Shown here piece by piece: positions 21,422-32,802 of a DNA stretch of 64,000 nucleotides. The stretch is from positions 293,401-357,400 of the forward strand of contig NHNW01000044.1 in the NCBI GenBank assembly GCA_002786025.1, given 5' to 3'. Both the position numbers and the translations under genes were made by a program. Each line of letters opens with the position of its first letter. The stretch's first letter is position 1. The notes beneath the pieces are model-generated. The model made no database searches. It was not told where the DNA came from and saw only the letters and a list, made by a program, of their open reading frames with translations. Origin of the DNA: Zasmidium citrigriseum (lineage: Eukaryota > Ascomycota > Dothideomycetes > Mycosphaerellales > Mycosphaerellaceae).

Positions 21422-23534
21422 CTAGTCTTTCGTCATCCGGTCAGAGTCAGCAACAACCGCTTCGACGACCTCCTTGTTGAGTCCCGGCCAATTCTTCTTC
21501 GCCCGAACGATCCACAAAAAGACGGCGAACAAAACCACAAATGCGAAGATCGGCAATGCGTAGTTGAAGTTGTCTCCGGCAATGGGCTGCAACGAAGTCA
21601 GTCGAGGTACTCATAACGATCCTTGCATTCATACCAGGTATGTTGGGAAGCAGAAGAAGATGCACCTGTCAGTGAGAGGTCAGCCTATTGCAATCCATAT
21701 CACAGCATCAACTTACATCCAACCGGAGTAGAGCAAAGCCCAGATGTTGATGGGAACGCCACATTTGCCCAATCTCCAATCCCCGAACTTCACTTCGTTC
21801 CGCAGCCTTGCCCTCAACATACATCCGATGGGTAAGATGTAGCTGGCTGTGAGGGCAAGAGATGCAAGTGACAAGAACACCTGGAACGCTGCATAGCTCG
21901 CGATGTTGATTAACGAGAGCAAGGCTGTGATCACGATGGGAACCCACAAGGCTCGGATGGGAATCCGATACTTGGGGTCGATGTGAGCAAGCCATGCGGG
22001 AAATCCTCCATCGCGAGCCCAGGCCCAGGTCAGTCTTCCCGCGCTTGAGATGTTTCCCAAGCTGACTGCGACCGAGATCATAAGTGAGGTTGTGACAATT
22101 GCTGTGGCGGCCGCCTGCTCATTTGGTCAGCAACCATTCCTCAAGATACAAAGAGCTTCTTGAGACTGACATTGGAATTTAACGCTTGAGCATATATCTG
22201 AAGGATCGGATAAGGAGAGTCTCGTACTGCATCGATGTCTCCCACACAGTACAGTAGCACAATGATGAAGGCGTATGCAAAGATACCGTTGACTGCGATA
22301 CTTCCGAAGATTGTGTTGGGGACGGACATCTTGGCATGTCGGACTTCTTCTGAGAGATGTACGGCACCGTCTTCGAATTGTCAGTGATCAACTGAAGCAT
22401 CACTTTGAGGTTTACTCACCGAACCCAACGAATCCCCAAGAGGTCGTTAAGAGTCCAATGTTGAAAGCAACGAAGTTGTTGGTCCAGCCTGATGCTCCGT
22501 TCGAGTTCTCAAAGAACACAAAGTCCGCCGTATGCCGCGGTGCGATGGCGAGAAGGACCGCAATGACGACAACGAAAAGGGTGACGTGGAAGATACCAGA
22601 CACCAGCTCGAGCCATGGGATGGCCAGCCAGAGGTACACGCAGATGAGCCCTTCTACCTGAAGCGGTTCCATTAGCACGTCTCGAGCTCGTCAAGAAGGT
22701 GAATCGTACAGCAAGTTTTGCGAGCATGATCAATGTCGTCTGCCACTGCGTCGGTACATACTCCGGAAAGTTCAAGGAGGCGAGGCTTTGGATCTGGTTG
22801 GCGTTGATGTTGATGACTGAAGCCAGACAGCTGACCCATGCAAACCATGTCAGCCAGCCTTGCATCCATGTGCAGAATCGGCGGTATTTCTGTGGAGCCC
22901 TGAAGTCGACAAGTCAATTTCGCATCTCCTAGATCGAGTATGCTCGGCTCACAGCGCCCAGGTCCAATGGTATCTGTCTGGTCAGTTTGGCCTTCCACGT
23001 TACAGTTGATCGAGCTTACTGGGCACCAGCGATCGGCTGAGTCGATGCCATCTCAGCGATTGAGGCAGACTGTGCCAATGCGCCTGTATATACAATCCAA
23101 AATCCCCAGGATAGTCTGCGAGGGCAAGTTCAGCGACGTTGACGAATGCTGGGCTGTCTGTGTGTTCTCACGAGATCGGACCGCCATTCCAGAGCGATGC
23201 TGTCAGACTCCTTCATGCACAGTATCAGCAGAATCGCGATGACATCTCAGAGCAAGAATTATATACCCTCCAATGGCTTCCCATCTAGACTATGGTCAGC
23301 TGTAGTTCCAAGCGTCGTGTGGAAGACGTACGAGTTCATGAAAGTCAGAGCAAAGAAGAAGAGCTGGGCAAAACCAAAGACTCGTCTCACTCTAGTCAAC
23401 GGAGACCTGGTCTGCTCAGTCCTGAGCCCTGGGTATGCATTGAATGATTCCGTCTGCTCGGCGGCTGATACGATGGGTTCAGCGGGATGCTTCGGAGGAA
23501 TCATCTCGTAGTCGTGGGAGTAGCCTGCCTCCAT
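21422..23534 (-). CDS. APC-superfamily amino-acid/GABA/choline permease
   Basis: Eleven exons assemble in frame to about 531 aa: 23332-23534, 23267-23284, 23172-23207, 23020-23115, 22953-22973, 22710-22899, 22420-22657, 22171-22370, 21717-22114, 21635-21665, 21422-21586. Exons 2 and 5 are only 18 and 21 nt. Motifs of fungal GABA/choline permeases appear in order: FMNSWEAIGG, SLWNGGPIS, AQSASIAEMASTQPIAGAQYHWTW, DGAVHLSEEV, and SSAGRLTWAWARDGG with about 12 hydrophobic segments. It would import amino acids, GABA or related amines at the plasma membrane. The hydrophilic C-terminal tail ends MTKD. Shares a strand with the LPMO gene upstream, 440 bases apart. Confidence 0.88.
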
Positions 23535-23976
23535 GCTGATGAGTCGCCCGAGAGAATGTATTACAATGTCAGGTAGCCACATAAAACAAAAGAGGCTATC
23601 CTCACTGAATGGTGACAAATTATTGAAGAAGAAAAGACCTGGTTCTTTCGCCCACAACATGAGAAAGCATCTAGGGCACGGCGCCTGCATTCATGCCGCA
23701 AGCTTTGCTGTTTTGGATTTGCGGAACGCTCGGCCGAAGAACTCTGTATGAGTGGAATAGTTTCGTGATTGGAACAAATGTATCTTGGCATACAGGAGAG
23801 TGCATCGTTCGTGAAAGTGGCATGTGTGTCGTAGTTGCCCGTTTCGGAATGTGCTTCTTGGCATTCAAGGCTCGTCTCGGTGAACTCCCACCGTAACCAC
23901 TTCGCGTGAGGTCATTTCGACTGTGACTTTGCGCTGAAAAGTCTGTGCAAGTAGATATTGAGCCCATAGTCCAGGT
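23535..23976. other. Intergenic region
   Basis: Lies between the permease start and the LPMO stop (both - strand) and should contain the permease promoter. No gene seen. Confidence 0.5.
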
Positions 23977-24807
23977 TCATTTAGGTCGTTCGGCATCAAC
24001 AGACAGTCTCTCCTGCTGCGAGCCAGTGAGCACATGCCAGTCTTCTAATGAGGATCCCTCCTCGGCCATGGAGAAATCGACACAGCTTTCATAAGTCTGG
24101 TGGACGATCCGACCAAACCAAGTCCATTGAAGAACCTATAGGAAGCAGCCTCAGCGTCTTTTCGCCACCGCAGTTTTGGTCTTGACTTACACAGTTGCCC
24201 GGCTCTGTGCAGCGACCTTCGAGATGATCAGGCATCGTCACATTGAAGTCCATATCGACCGGAGCCGTCCCAGTCGAGAATCCTGTCGCAGAGTCCGTTT
24301 CGAAGCTGATAAGCCGCTCTCCAATCATCAAGGGCACTGGGCTTGTGCGAGTATCCATCACAGCAACGCTGGCCCATCTAACCCATATTCAGCAGCAGTC
24401 AGGATGGTGGCTCAAACGCAAGGTGTAGCCGACGGTTCTTGGCCGCGTGAGTCGAATCTGTTAACGCTTTGAACTTACCCTTTATGCGGAATCCTCGTCC
24501 AGACTTTGATGTTGATCTCCTGCCCCGGGTGATACGTTTGCACGTTTGGGAGGTTATCTTCAAGTTGCAAGCCTTTGCAAAGAACGAGGTTGCAAGCACC
24601 TGGTTTGAAGTCGGGGTCGCTACCACTTGCAGCATAGAGTGTTTCAATTCCAGATTGGTTGTCTTTCTTCAGAATGTCGTTTATCTTGCTTCCACAAGCC
24701 GCGAGAGAGGCGGGCCCAATGGCTCGGACTGGAGGTGTTGTGATGATCCCATGGCCCAAAGACTGGCAGACGAGGCCAGCGACGCTGAGTAGTATTGTCC
24801 AAATCAT
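23977..24807 (-). CDS. Secreted lytic polysaccharide monooxygenase-like protein (chitin-binding type-4 fold)
   Basis: Three exons (24479-24807, 24191-24377, 23977-24135; introns 101 and 55 nt) give 224 aa. Signal peptide of 18 aa ends just before HGIITTPPVRAIGP, so the mature chain would begin with His, as the copper histidine brace requires. The second brace histidine fits IPHKGWASVAV at about residue 108. Further family blocks are CNLVLCKGLQLEDN, PGNCVLQWTW and QTYESCVDF (axial aromatic region). These enzymes oxidatively cleave chitin or other polysaccharides outside the cell. Cys residues fit at least two disulfides. No carbohydrate-binding module or GPI tail. Specific AA class not assigned. 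Confidence 0.85.
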
Positions 24808-25131
24808 GGCCGCTGTGGCAACTTGTTTCTATCGCCTGATGAGGTGGGAAGAGGAAGCTGAGCTGGAGAGTTCAGTTGCTTATCAGCAAGCTGCAGAAGC
24901 AGTCATCAGATCGTGGAGTACTGTAAGAATCTTAATGCTCCTGCGTCGATCGATGTGACGGCACGACAGAATGCTTCGAGCAATGGCCCAAGTTGGTAGC
25001 TACTGCTGACTAGTCGATTAGCGAGTCTCAACAGTAAGCATCTTGTTCGTGAGTAGTCGCAATTCCTTTTGGAGTGGCATTGCTGGGCCCTTTCCACGCT
25101 CGACGGCTTCGAGGAAGTGAGTGTTTGAACA
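24808..25131. other. Intergenic region
   Basis: LPMO 5' flank and 3' end of the regulator gene; no additional gene recognised. Confidence 0.45.
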
Positions 25132-27982
25132 CTAGTCCAGGTTGTCAGCAAAGTTAGTGTCCATTAACCACAAGGGATCCATGACTCCGTAGATGGACGA
25201 AAAGTCATTTGCTTCGCCAAAATGACCATCCATGGTAGCTTCGAATCCCAGCGGATGGCTGATATGCGAGGGACGACCCGGCAGGTCTTCAGGCGGAGCT
25301 GAATGCTCTTCTGAAGACTTTTGAAATGATCGAAGGATCCTGCCATTGATATGCATTAAAACCCGGCTTGGAGATGAATATGGCATTGATTTGGCTCACC
25401 GTCGGATCTGCGAAGGATCACATGTAGTGGCTTCCTCCAGCGTCGCTTTGGCCCTCGACAACTTCGTCTCGTCCTCTCCCGTAATCGTTAATGAAGAGAC
25501 CGAGCTCAAGTAGCCCAGCACGCTGTCAGTGAGCATTTCGAAAAGCTGCAAGAATGGAAAAGTTGCTGAGTAGATCCTCGTGTAGACCGCAAGCGTGCTG
25601 GAACATGCCGTGGTAGCTTTCCGGACCTGATCAGCGGACAGGATCCTGGTGTTCAAAGTAAGGCATTGTAGTATCGTAATGCCGTGGTAGAAGGCTTCGT
25701 ACATTGCCATGAGCGATGGCTGGGTCTCGGAGCTCAGGGAGATGGTTCTCGATATCTGACAATGTGGATGAGTGCTGATCAGCGACCAAGTCTGTGATTG
25801 ACTCACATCGCAAGCTCGGGCAGCTGATGTAGCGCACTTCAGTAGCATTTCTTGATGAACACTTGCTATAGCATCCCCACATCTGTCGAGCTTGGGCCGG
25901 CTTACGTCTGTGACTGCTCGAAAGTAGTTCTCCTCTATGATAGCCGACTCCTGGTGAGGCATGGTAGCGGGAAAGTCAGTTGGGGCGTTCAATCTCCACT
26001 TGTCCAGTTCGTGAAGAAAGGTCTGCATTTCCTCTGCACTCATGGGAGGCTCACGAGACCATCGTGTTCGTTCCCTGTGACATTCAGCGAATGAATAGAT
26101 CAGACGTACAGGTCCTTACAGTATTCGGGCCCGGATACAGTAGCCTTGCAAATGATGAAGGCACGAAGTCATCTGTGGATGTCAAGTCTTAGTTCTTGCT
26201 TGTCCTACATCGCATCGGCAGCCCTACTCACACTGGTCTTGGGCTCGCCTTTTCCTGAAGATGCTTTTTGTCCGGCGAGTTGACTTGTCTGTGCTTCTGA
26301 AACAAGAGCAGCATCGGTCGACCAAATGTCGATGTCCACTGGGAACTGTACAACATTAGCAGAGTCCAGTACTCTGCTCATTCGCCTTACGTCAACATCG
26401 ATATCGTTGATTCTGATCCCAGGCGGTCGCCGTGAGCGCTGCGAGAGAAGACTGTCAAAAGCAAATGTGCACCAGAAGAATCTCTTCCGAAGCTCGACTC
26501 CAATGGGATCCTGTCGCATAGCCGCCTCCGAGACCTTTTGATGATATCCCAGCTCGATGCACAGCCTGATGGCGAAGCCGATGACATGCCTGGAAAGCGA
26601 GGTCAGTTTACCCTGTCGTAGTCCGAATCGTTGGGACTTTCCGCAAACCGTACCACACTGACGGCCCTCCCTGGACGAGGGATTAGTGAAGTCGCTATGG
26701 TAAGCTTCGGGCATGTTGGCTTACTGTGGCTCGAACTTGATACTGAGCTAGAACCAAGAGCCCCTGAACCGTCGTCGAATCCCGCCAGGTCAGGGCTGCA
26801 TCGTGATGCACCATTGCTCGCCGGAAGAACGCCTGAAGTCGAGTGTCAGCGATGCCAAAGGTCTTCTGCCTGACTTGGAGACGACCTTCGCTTGGTGAGT
26901 TCCATCCGGTACAAACATGGCCCCGATGGCGTAAATCATCCACACAAAGTATGCCGCTTGATGAAGTCAGCGTCTCTTCAGGGGATGCAAGAGTCTCGTA
27001 CTTACCTGTTCGATCTTGCAATGACCCAGTACGATCAATGTTACAAAGCTCAGCACTGCGCATGTGCCAGTTCCTGACCTGTACCCAATCAACAATGCAG
27101 TACCGAGCCTGGGTGTATTGATATGCAGCGTCCAAAAGGCGATCCCCAGCCTGCCTCGTGGGCGGCGGTGTAGTCATGTCATGCGTTGGGTCGTTGCCAT
27201 CTCTAGCAAATGTGCCGCCGGTCGGAGCGCTCTGAAGCATGTCATAGATGGTAATGTCGACAGGAGATGCTTCTGAGGTTGCGATCTGATGTTGGAGGCC
27301 ACTACTAGCGTCATGAAAGTTCCTTGAGCGTGAGGTTCAGCACAAAACTCACGAGCCAACAAACTGCACAATGTATTAGGCCATGTGTATCAGGATGAAA
27401 CATGGAACACGATACATACCGCCGAAAAGCCATCCTCCTGTCGAGAATGCGGACTTGAAAGATGATCGGACGACATCGTTGCCGTAGCTCGCAGCTCGCG
27501 AAGCTGCTGCTCCAAGACTGCGTTGCGTTCTTCAAGTCCAGCCACGTATCTGCAAGCACGGTCAACTGGTGCCAATGGCAGCACAGTTCGTCCTCGCTCA
27601 CGCTGCTCCTCGGGGATGACCATCCGGAGGAATATCGAACTGGCAATCTGGCGCACGGCGTTGATTTAGTTACCTTCCAAACACTTTTCGGCCGATGTGG
27701 ATGGGGTACCTGCTTCGCTTCTCAGGCATGCAGCGCATTTGCTGCGGAAGGGCGTTAGCGAACGTTTTGAAGGCAGATGGCTTACAGCGGGAGAGCACTA
27801 CCTGCCCGACTGGCCGTCATGTTGGCACTTCAACTTTCTGACCTTACATCGGTTGCCTTGTATGCATTTCAGCCGACTTTTCAATGAAAAATGCCAGGTT
27901 GCTGCCACTCACAGGCTATCATCGTACGTCGGCGAGCCGGCTCACTCCCATCCCGGGCTCGCTGCCGCTTCCTGGTATTCAT
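25132..27982 (-). CDS. Zn2Cys6 transcription factor with fungal_trans domain
   Basis: Start ATG 27982. The first seven exons are 27913-27982, 27802-27856, 27710-27741, 27602-27647, 27420-27549, 27353-27363 and one beginning at 27304. Spliced, they build a complete binuclear cluster: CNRCKVRKLKC, then CAACLRSEADC, each pair with the expected C-x2-C-x6-C spacing, followed by a linker and a dimerisation coil (YVAGLEERNAVLEQQLREL). Later exons carry the fungal_trans middle homology region (FGIADTRLQAFFRRAMVHHDAAL; HVIGFAIRLCIELGYHQ; RFFWCTFAFDSLLSQ), ending with a Met/Asp-rich tail at 25132. At least ten introns; those between 27,300 and 25,386 are not all fixed. Likely regulates the adjacent FAD oxidase/transporter/enolase-type genes (inference). 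Exon 6 is only 11 nt. Confidence 0.85.
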
Positions 27983-28319
27983 CTCCTCCATCACCTAACG
28001 ATTGGCCACATGAAGTGGTAGCGTGTAAAGAACCCCCGGCAAAGAGTGCGGAAGAAAGTCATGCGCGAGTGGGATGTAAGGAGCAAAGTTTGAGGGAGAT
28101 CGGGCGTGGAAGAACAACAGCGGCAAAAGCGGAGCTGTCCCGGCCGCAGCCTTGCCAAGGCCAGAGCAGAGAAGGGCTGTATGAGACGCTCGCATTAGAT
28201 GAATGATGAGGAAGCTTGTATGGACTAGGAGCATCCTGAGCACATTTAAGTCGGATTGATCAGTGCCAACCGAGTCTATCTAGTCGCATATTCTAAGCGC
28301 TTGGATCAGACATTGACCC
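27983..28319. other. Intergenic region
   Basis: Regulator promoter and 3' flank of the FAD oxidase gene. No gene seen. Confidence 0.45.
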
Positions 28320-30283
28320 TCACAACCTCGCCTCGCCTATCACTTCACTTGTCGAGCCAAAAAGAAAGTCTTTCACTGTGAATATTGTGAGTCGAAGAAG
28401 AGATATCTCGGGTGCGACCTCAAGACTTACCAGAAGCGACTGGATAATTCTTGATGTCACGGCCTTCGCCTTCATCGAGATGATTACATGGCTGGCCAGG
28501 TGTTGCCGATCGCCACCTCCACATCTGCGTGAACTGATCATTAACTCGTTCGATCTGGTTCCTTACATGCTATAATGATTGGTGTCAGTCTTGTCCATTC
28601 AAGCGACTGTGTGAAATGGCTCTCACTCTACCCAGGATCGGAAGGAATTTGAATCCATGTCCACTGTAAGCGGTCAGCGTACGAACATGAGTCGAAGGAC
28701 TCCTCATATCTCACGATCCACCTGTGCATATGAACAGGCTCTCATCGTATCCGGGAACATAGTCAATCACAAAGCTATTGTCGGGACTGTCGGTGTACCA
28801 GCAAAGCTATGCATTGTTAGCAATGGGAGTGACTGATTCTACGCAAGACTTACACGGCTATCGCTGAAGCCGAACTCTGCCAGCTCTGGAAATATCTCAG
28901 AGATTACCTGCTTCTGCAACTCGATGTTGTACAAGGGGACGTTCTTGACGAACTTGCCAGCCTTGTCGGTCCATGGCATCGATACTCGCCTACCGCAACC
29001 CGAAGATCAGCTTGTGCACGATTCGGACGTTTGCCCACTTACAGCTCCGGCTGGGACGGATGGTCTTGAAAATTCGTAAGCTTTCTTCCACGAAAGCCGA
29101 ATTTGAGTCGTCCTTCTGGAGTTATGGGAAAGCCACCTCCTTCGTAGTATCTGCGTGCATCAGTCAAGAGACGCTAGAGCGGGAAGAGAGCCTCCATACC
29201 CTTCGTCTCCCATTACTCCTCTTCGATAATGCCAGACGGGAAAGTTCTCGGGGCTGAACTTCTGCCTGATATCTTTGCGTTCAGGTGGGATGTCAATGTA
29301 CATGACCGAGCCTGTAGTGGCCTCGACAGTTCGATATGCCTCGGGAAGGACACTTGCCGTCCAACTTCCGCCTGGTGATGATCAGCCTGGTTCGCATCCG
29401 AATAAGGATTTAACCTACATGCAAGGACGACTAAATCTGCTGCATGTTCTTTCCCATCGCACGTTTGGATGCCCGTGACTTTTCTACTTTTGTCGTCCTT
29501 CATGAGGCGTTGCAATTTCCCGTGCGGATCTCCGAGGACGAACTTTACGCCTGCTTCACGGCAAAGGTGTTGAGCGTAGGTGCAAGCCTGATGTCAATCA
29601 GCCGAATACTTTCATTGCCGTGAAATTTCTCACTTTGTATGCGTACGTCACTCCACCACTCGTGTCGAGAAAACCGTGCGAGCTCCCACCTGCAAGCTTG
29701 TCTGCAACATGATACTTGACATTCCAATCATAGGTCATCGACGACGCAAGTCGCTCTTCTTCTGCCTTATCGTTCTTCAAGTAGATTCTCTGCCGAATTT
29801 TAGGAGCCGTTCGTGCCAACGTGTCAAGACTGTCTTGGAAGTGCGACGTCAACCTGTCCTCGCCAGAGCTTAGGTAGTACACGCCACATTCCTCGAGTAA
29901 CTTGTCTCGGTTGGTCAAAGGTATGGGTAGATCAGACTGTGATGACTCTTTGATCTGCCTGTTCCATGACAGCCATATGTCTCGGGCCTCGATTGCAAGA
30001 TCTTGGTATCTGGTTACTATTTAGCCACATGGCCAAAGTTCCATGTCATGACTTTGTCCGCTCACTCTTGCTTGTCGCCATATGCGGTACGGAAGATCTT
30101 ATTGATATCTGCTGAGGCTGCGGAGCATCCATTGGAAGGGTCGTAGTGTGTCTCGTCATAATTGCTGCGATCGAATACCGTGATGTCTTTGTAGCCGTCC
30201 TTGGCGAGCCATAAGGCTGTGCTAAGTCCGAAGACGCCGGCGCCGACAATAATGATCTTGGAATCGTGAGTAGGCATGATCAT
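28320..30283 (-). CDS. FAD-dependent amine oxidase (amadoriase/fructosyl-amino-acid oxidase-like)
   Basis: Ten exons (30066-30283, 29634-30009, 29419-29587, 29200-29371, 29043-29150, 28854-28989, 28715-28806, 28627-28663, 28431-28569, 28320-28375) join in frame to about 500 aa. The N-terminal dinucleotide fold is [21 protein letters not shown]; other DAO-family blocks are [28 protein letters not shown], and the C-terminal FAD-binding [16 protein letters not shown]. The Cys in [21 protein letters not shown] territory and the GSGHGFK block (covalent FAD Cys missing or shifted) fit fructosyl amine oxidase and L-saccharopine/pipecolate oxidase relatives. Reaction: oxidative cleavage of a secondary amine with H2O2 release. 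Divergent from the MFS gene across 390 bp. Confidence 0.85.
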
Positions 30284-30673
30284 ATAGCTGGCCTTTGTGA
30301 ATACTCAGTTGCGTGTGGCTCTGCAGCGTGATAAGTATCATTGCGAGTCTCGCCTATCCGTGGGTGACCTCGGGCTCCGAGCTCCTTTGTTGCCTATCAA
30401 CGGCAATCCCGTGTACTTGGGTACTTGACGGGATTTCCGCGACGCCATCGAGAAAGCCATTGCACAGTCCAGAACTATACATTCAATCAACGATGTACTC
30501 TTAGAGTGATCTACATATTGACACAGCTTATCATAGGTATCCAAATACCCCTCCAACAGAGATAAGCGATGAAGAGATAAATGGTCGCAAGTCCTATGGA
30601 AGAAAGCTCTACACTTCCTCCTCGAACTTTTACCTATTGGCACCATACCAACTTATCGCTGCTCTCCGCGAAG
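30284..30673. other. Divergent promoter region
   Basis: 390 bases shared by the FAD oxidase (-) and the MFS transporter (+). No ORF of interest. Candidate site for the Zn2Cys6 regulator (inference). Confidence 0.5.
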
Positions 30674-32474
30674 ATGGAACTCAAGTCGATTATCAAACGC
30701 TCTCCAATCACACAATACAGGCAGTCTCTGCAGAAGGCCGGGCCTGAGATTGTGTGGAGCCCGCCACTCCTGTACTCGGCAGCATTCTTCGCTGCGACTG
30801 CGATCCCAGCCAGTGAGTCCCCAATATCTCTACTGTCTCCATGATCTAGGAATTGACAAAGTGGTAGCATGGGATCAAGGCTCTGCGTCAGTCATGCCAT
30901 CGCTGCCAGGGTTCCAGGAGCAGTTCGGCATCACCTCCGGCTCAAGTGCCAGCCAGCTGAGGAACTTCATCTCCCTCATCTACATTGGCTATGCGGTCGG
31001 AGCCGCCTTGTCGTTTCCCATCAACGACTGGTTGGGTCGGAGAGCCTCTTTTAGGGTCTACTCCGTTGTCTATATCGTTGGCCAGCTGATTGCGATTCTG
31101 GCACCAAACAAAGCCGCACTCTACGCCTCTCGCATTGTAGTCGGCATTGGCATCGGATCGCTGGCCAACGTCGGACCTCTGTCAATTGCTGAGATCGCAC
31201 CGCCCGAAATGCGAGGGCTACTCGGAGCTTGGTTCGGAATCGCCATGAGTCTCTCGCTGGTTACGTCGACGTTTATGACGTACGGAGTCTACCTGCACTT
31301 GCCGTCAACACGCTTGCAGTATCAGCTGGTCTGGATCGTCCCAACGATCTTCATGTTCGTCTGTATCGCTGCCAGCTTCTTCGTCTGCGAATCTCCGCGG
31401 TGGCTGGTATTAGCTGGTCGCTCAGAAGAAGCCCTTTCGACGTTGGTCCGGCTTCGTCGACTTCCTTCTGACCATGAGCGGGTACAACGCGAGTACAACC
31501 AGATACGAGCAGCTGTGGAAGAGGAGCAAGCGACATTCGATGGCGCGGCAACGGGTTCATGGAGTTGGGCTCGGTTTACTTCCACTGCACGAGAACTTCT
31601 CACGGTGGGCACGAACCTTCGCCGGTTGCAGATCTGCCTTGTTTCCTACGCCCTGGCTCAGCTATCCGGTGCAAATACCATTACGTCGTACTTCGTGCCG
31701 ATCCTCAAAATTGCGGGCATTGCGGAGAACAACAAGGCCGAGAGCATCATGTTAAGCGGCTGCTACGGTGTTGCGAAGCTGTTTTTTGTGACACTGGAAT
31801 CGTTCGTATTCATCGATCTCCTGGGCAGACGGCGATCATTGTTCTTCGGAGCAACGTTGCAGGGACTGACAGATATCTACATGGCTGTCTACATCAAGCG
31901 GAGGCAAGATGCTGTGGTGAGCAGAGGAGCATCCGAGGCTGCATTGGCGATGCTCTTCTTGCACGCCTGGGGTTATGTTGTTGGTGAGTGCTTCCTTCTA
32001 CACTTGAGAAACAGTTCTTTGTTTGACGTCTGAGCAGGTCTCTTCATCATGCCCTACGTCTTTGGAGCGGAGCTATGGCCCACTCGTATTCGATCGCTTG
32101 GGGGTGCCATCTCGGGAACCTTCCACTGGCTCTTCATCTACGCTATGCAGGTGGCCTTGCCCTCCCTGTTGGAGCGAACGAGCAACTGGGGAGCATTTGT
32201 TTTCTTTGCATCGTGGTGCCTAGTCGCCATCTTGTACACTCGCTTCATGATACCCGAGGTTTCTGGCTTGACGATGGAAGAAATTGAGGAAGTCTTCAAG
32301 GGATCTTGGTTCAACGCCAACTCTACAAAGTCGAAGATGAAGGCGCTGGATGGTTTGGCCCTTCCTGAAGACGAAGAAGCAGCAAAGTCAACGAGCGAAA
32401 TTGATAAGGGGGAGGTTCGAACGTTTGAGGGTGCAATTGCTCCTAGTGAGTCTAAGAGCATTCAGCGTAAATGA
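30674..32474 (+). CDS. MFS sugar/quinate-type transporter
   Basis: Three exons (30674-30812, 30862-31983, 32038-32474; introns 49 and 54 nt; the first acceptor could alternatively be at 30849) give about 565 aa with 12 expected helices. Sugar-porter signatures: DWLGRRASFR after TM2, RIVVGIGIGSLANVGPLSIAEIAPPEMRG, PESPRWL-type FVCESPRWLVLAGR, and MPYVFGAELWPTRIRSLGG with PEVSGLTMEEIEEVF at the end. The hydrophilic N-terminus is about 50 aa. It should be a plasma-membrane proton symporter for a sugar or sugar acid. It is in tandem with the enolase-superfamily gene 330 bases downstream, so its substrate may feed that enzyme (inference). Confidence 0.88.
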
Positions 32475-32802
32475 GCGAGGCAGCTCTCCATTCCATCGAA
32501 CCTTCATTGTTTGATAAACTCATTGCGACCTTACTTTGTGATATGTCCAATCTCCTAATCTCCAATTTGCCCTAGATATGCCCGTGTTGGTTGTGGTCAA
32601 GCACCATGAGCAGCGAGAAGCTGCTGATGCCGTGCAAAAGCGAAACGATGGAGCCCGAACGGATTTCCCGTGTCTTCGTCCTACGGTGCTGGAAGGTAGC
32701 CTAGAAGACAGACCATTCACAGTTGTTGAATGTTCTTCACGACTTCGAGTCAACGTATGTCTCATTTCAAGTGTTATCATCCGAACCTTTCTGAAGTACA
32801 AG
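32475..32802. other. Intergenic region
   Basis: Between the MFS stop and the favoured start of the enolase-superfamily gene. An in-frame ATG at 32578 would add 75 residues to that gene, but the extra sequence has no family match that I can see. Confidence 0.45.

Noticed and set aside
32578..32802. N-terminal extension of the enolase-superfamily gene from ATG 32578
   Set aside because: In frame but without family similarity; the domain begins right after 32,812.
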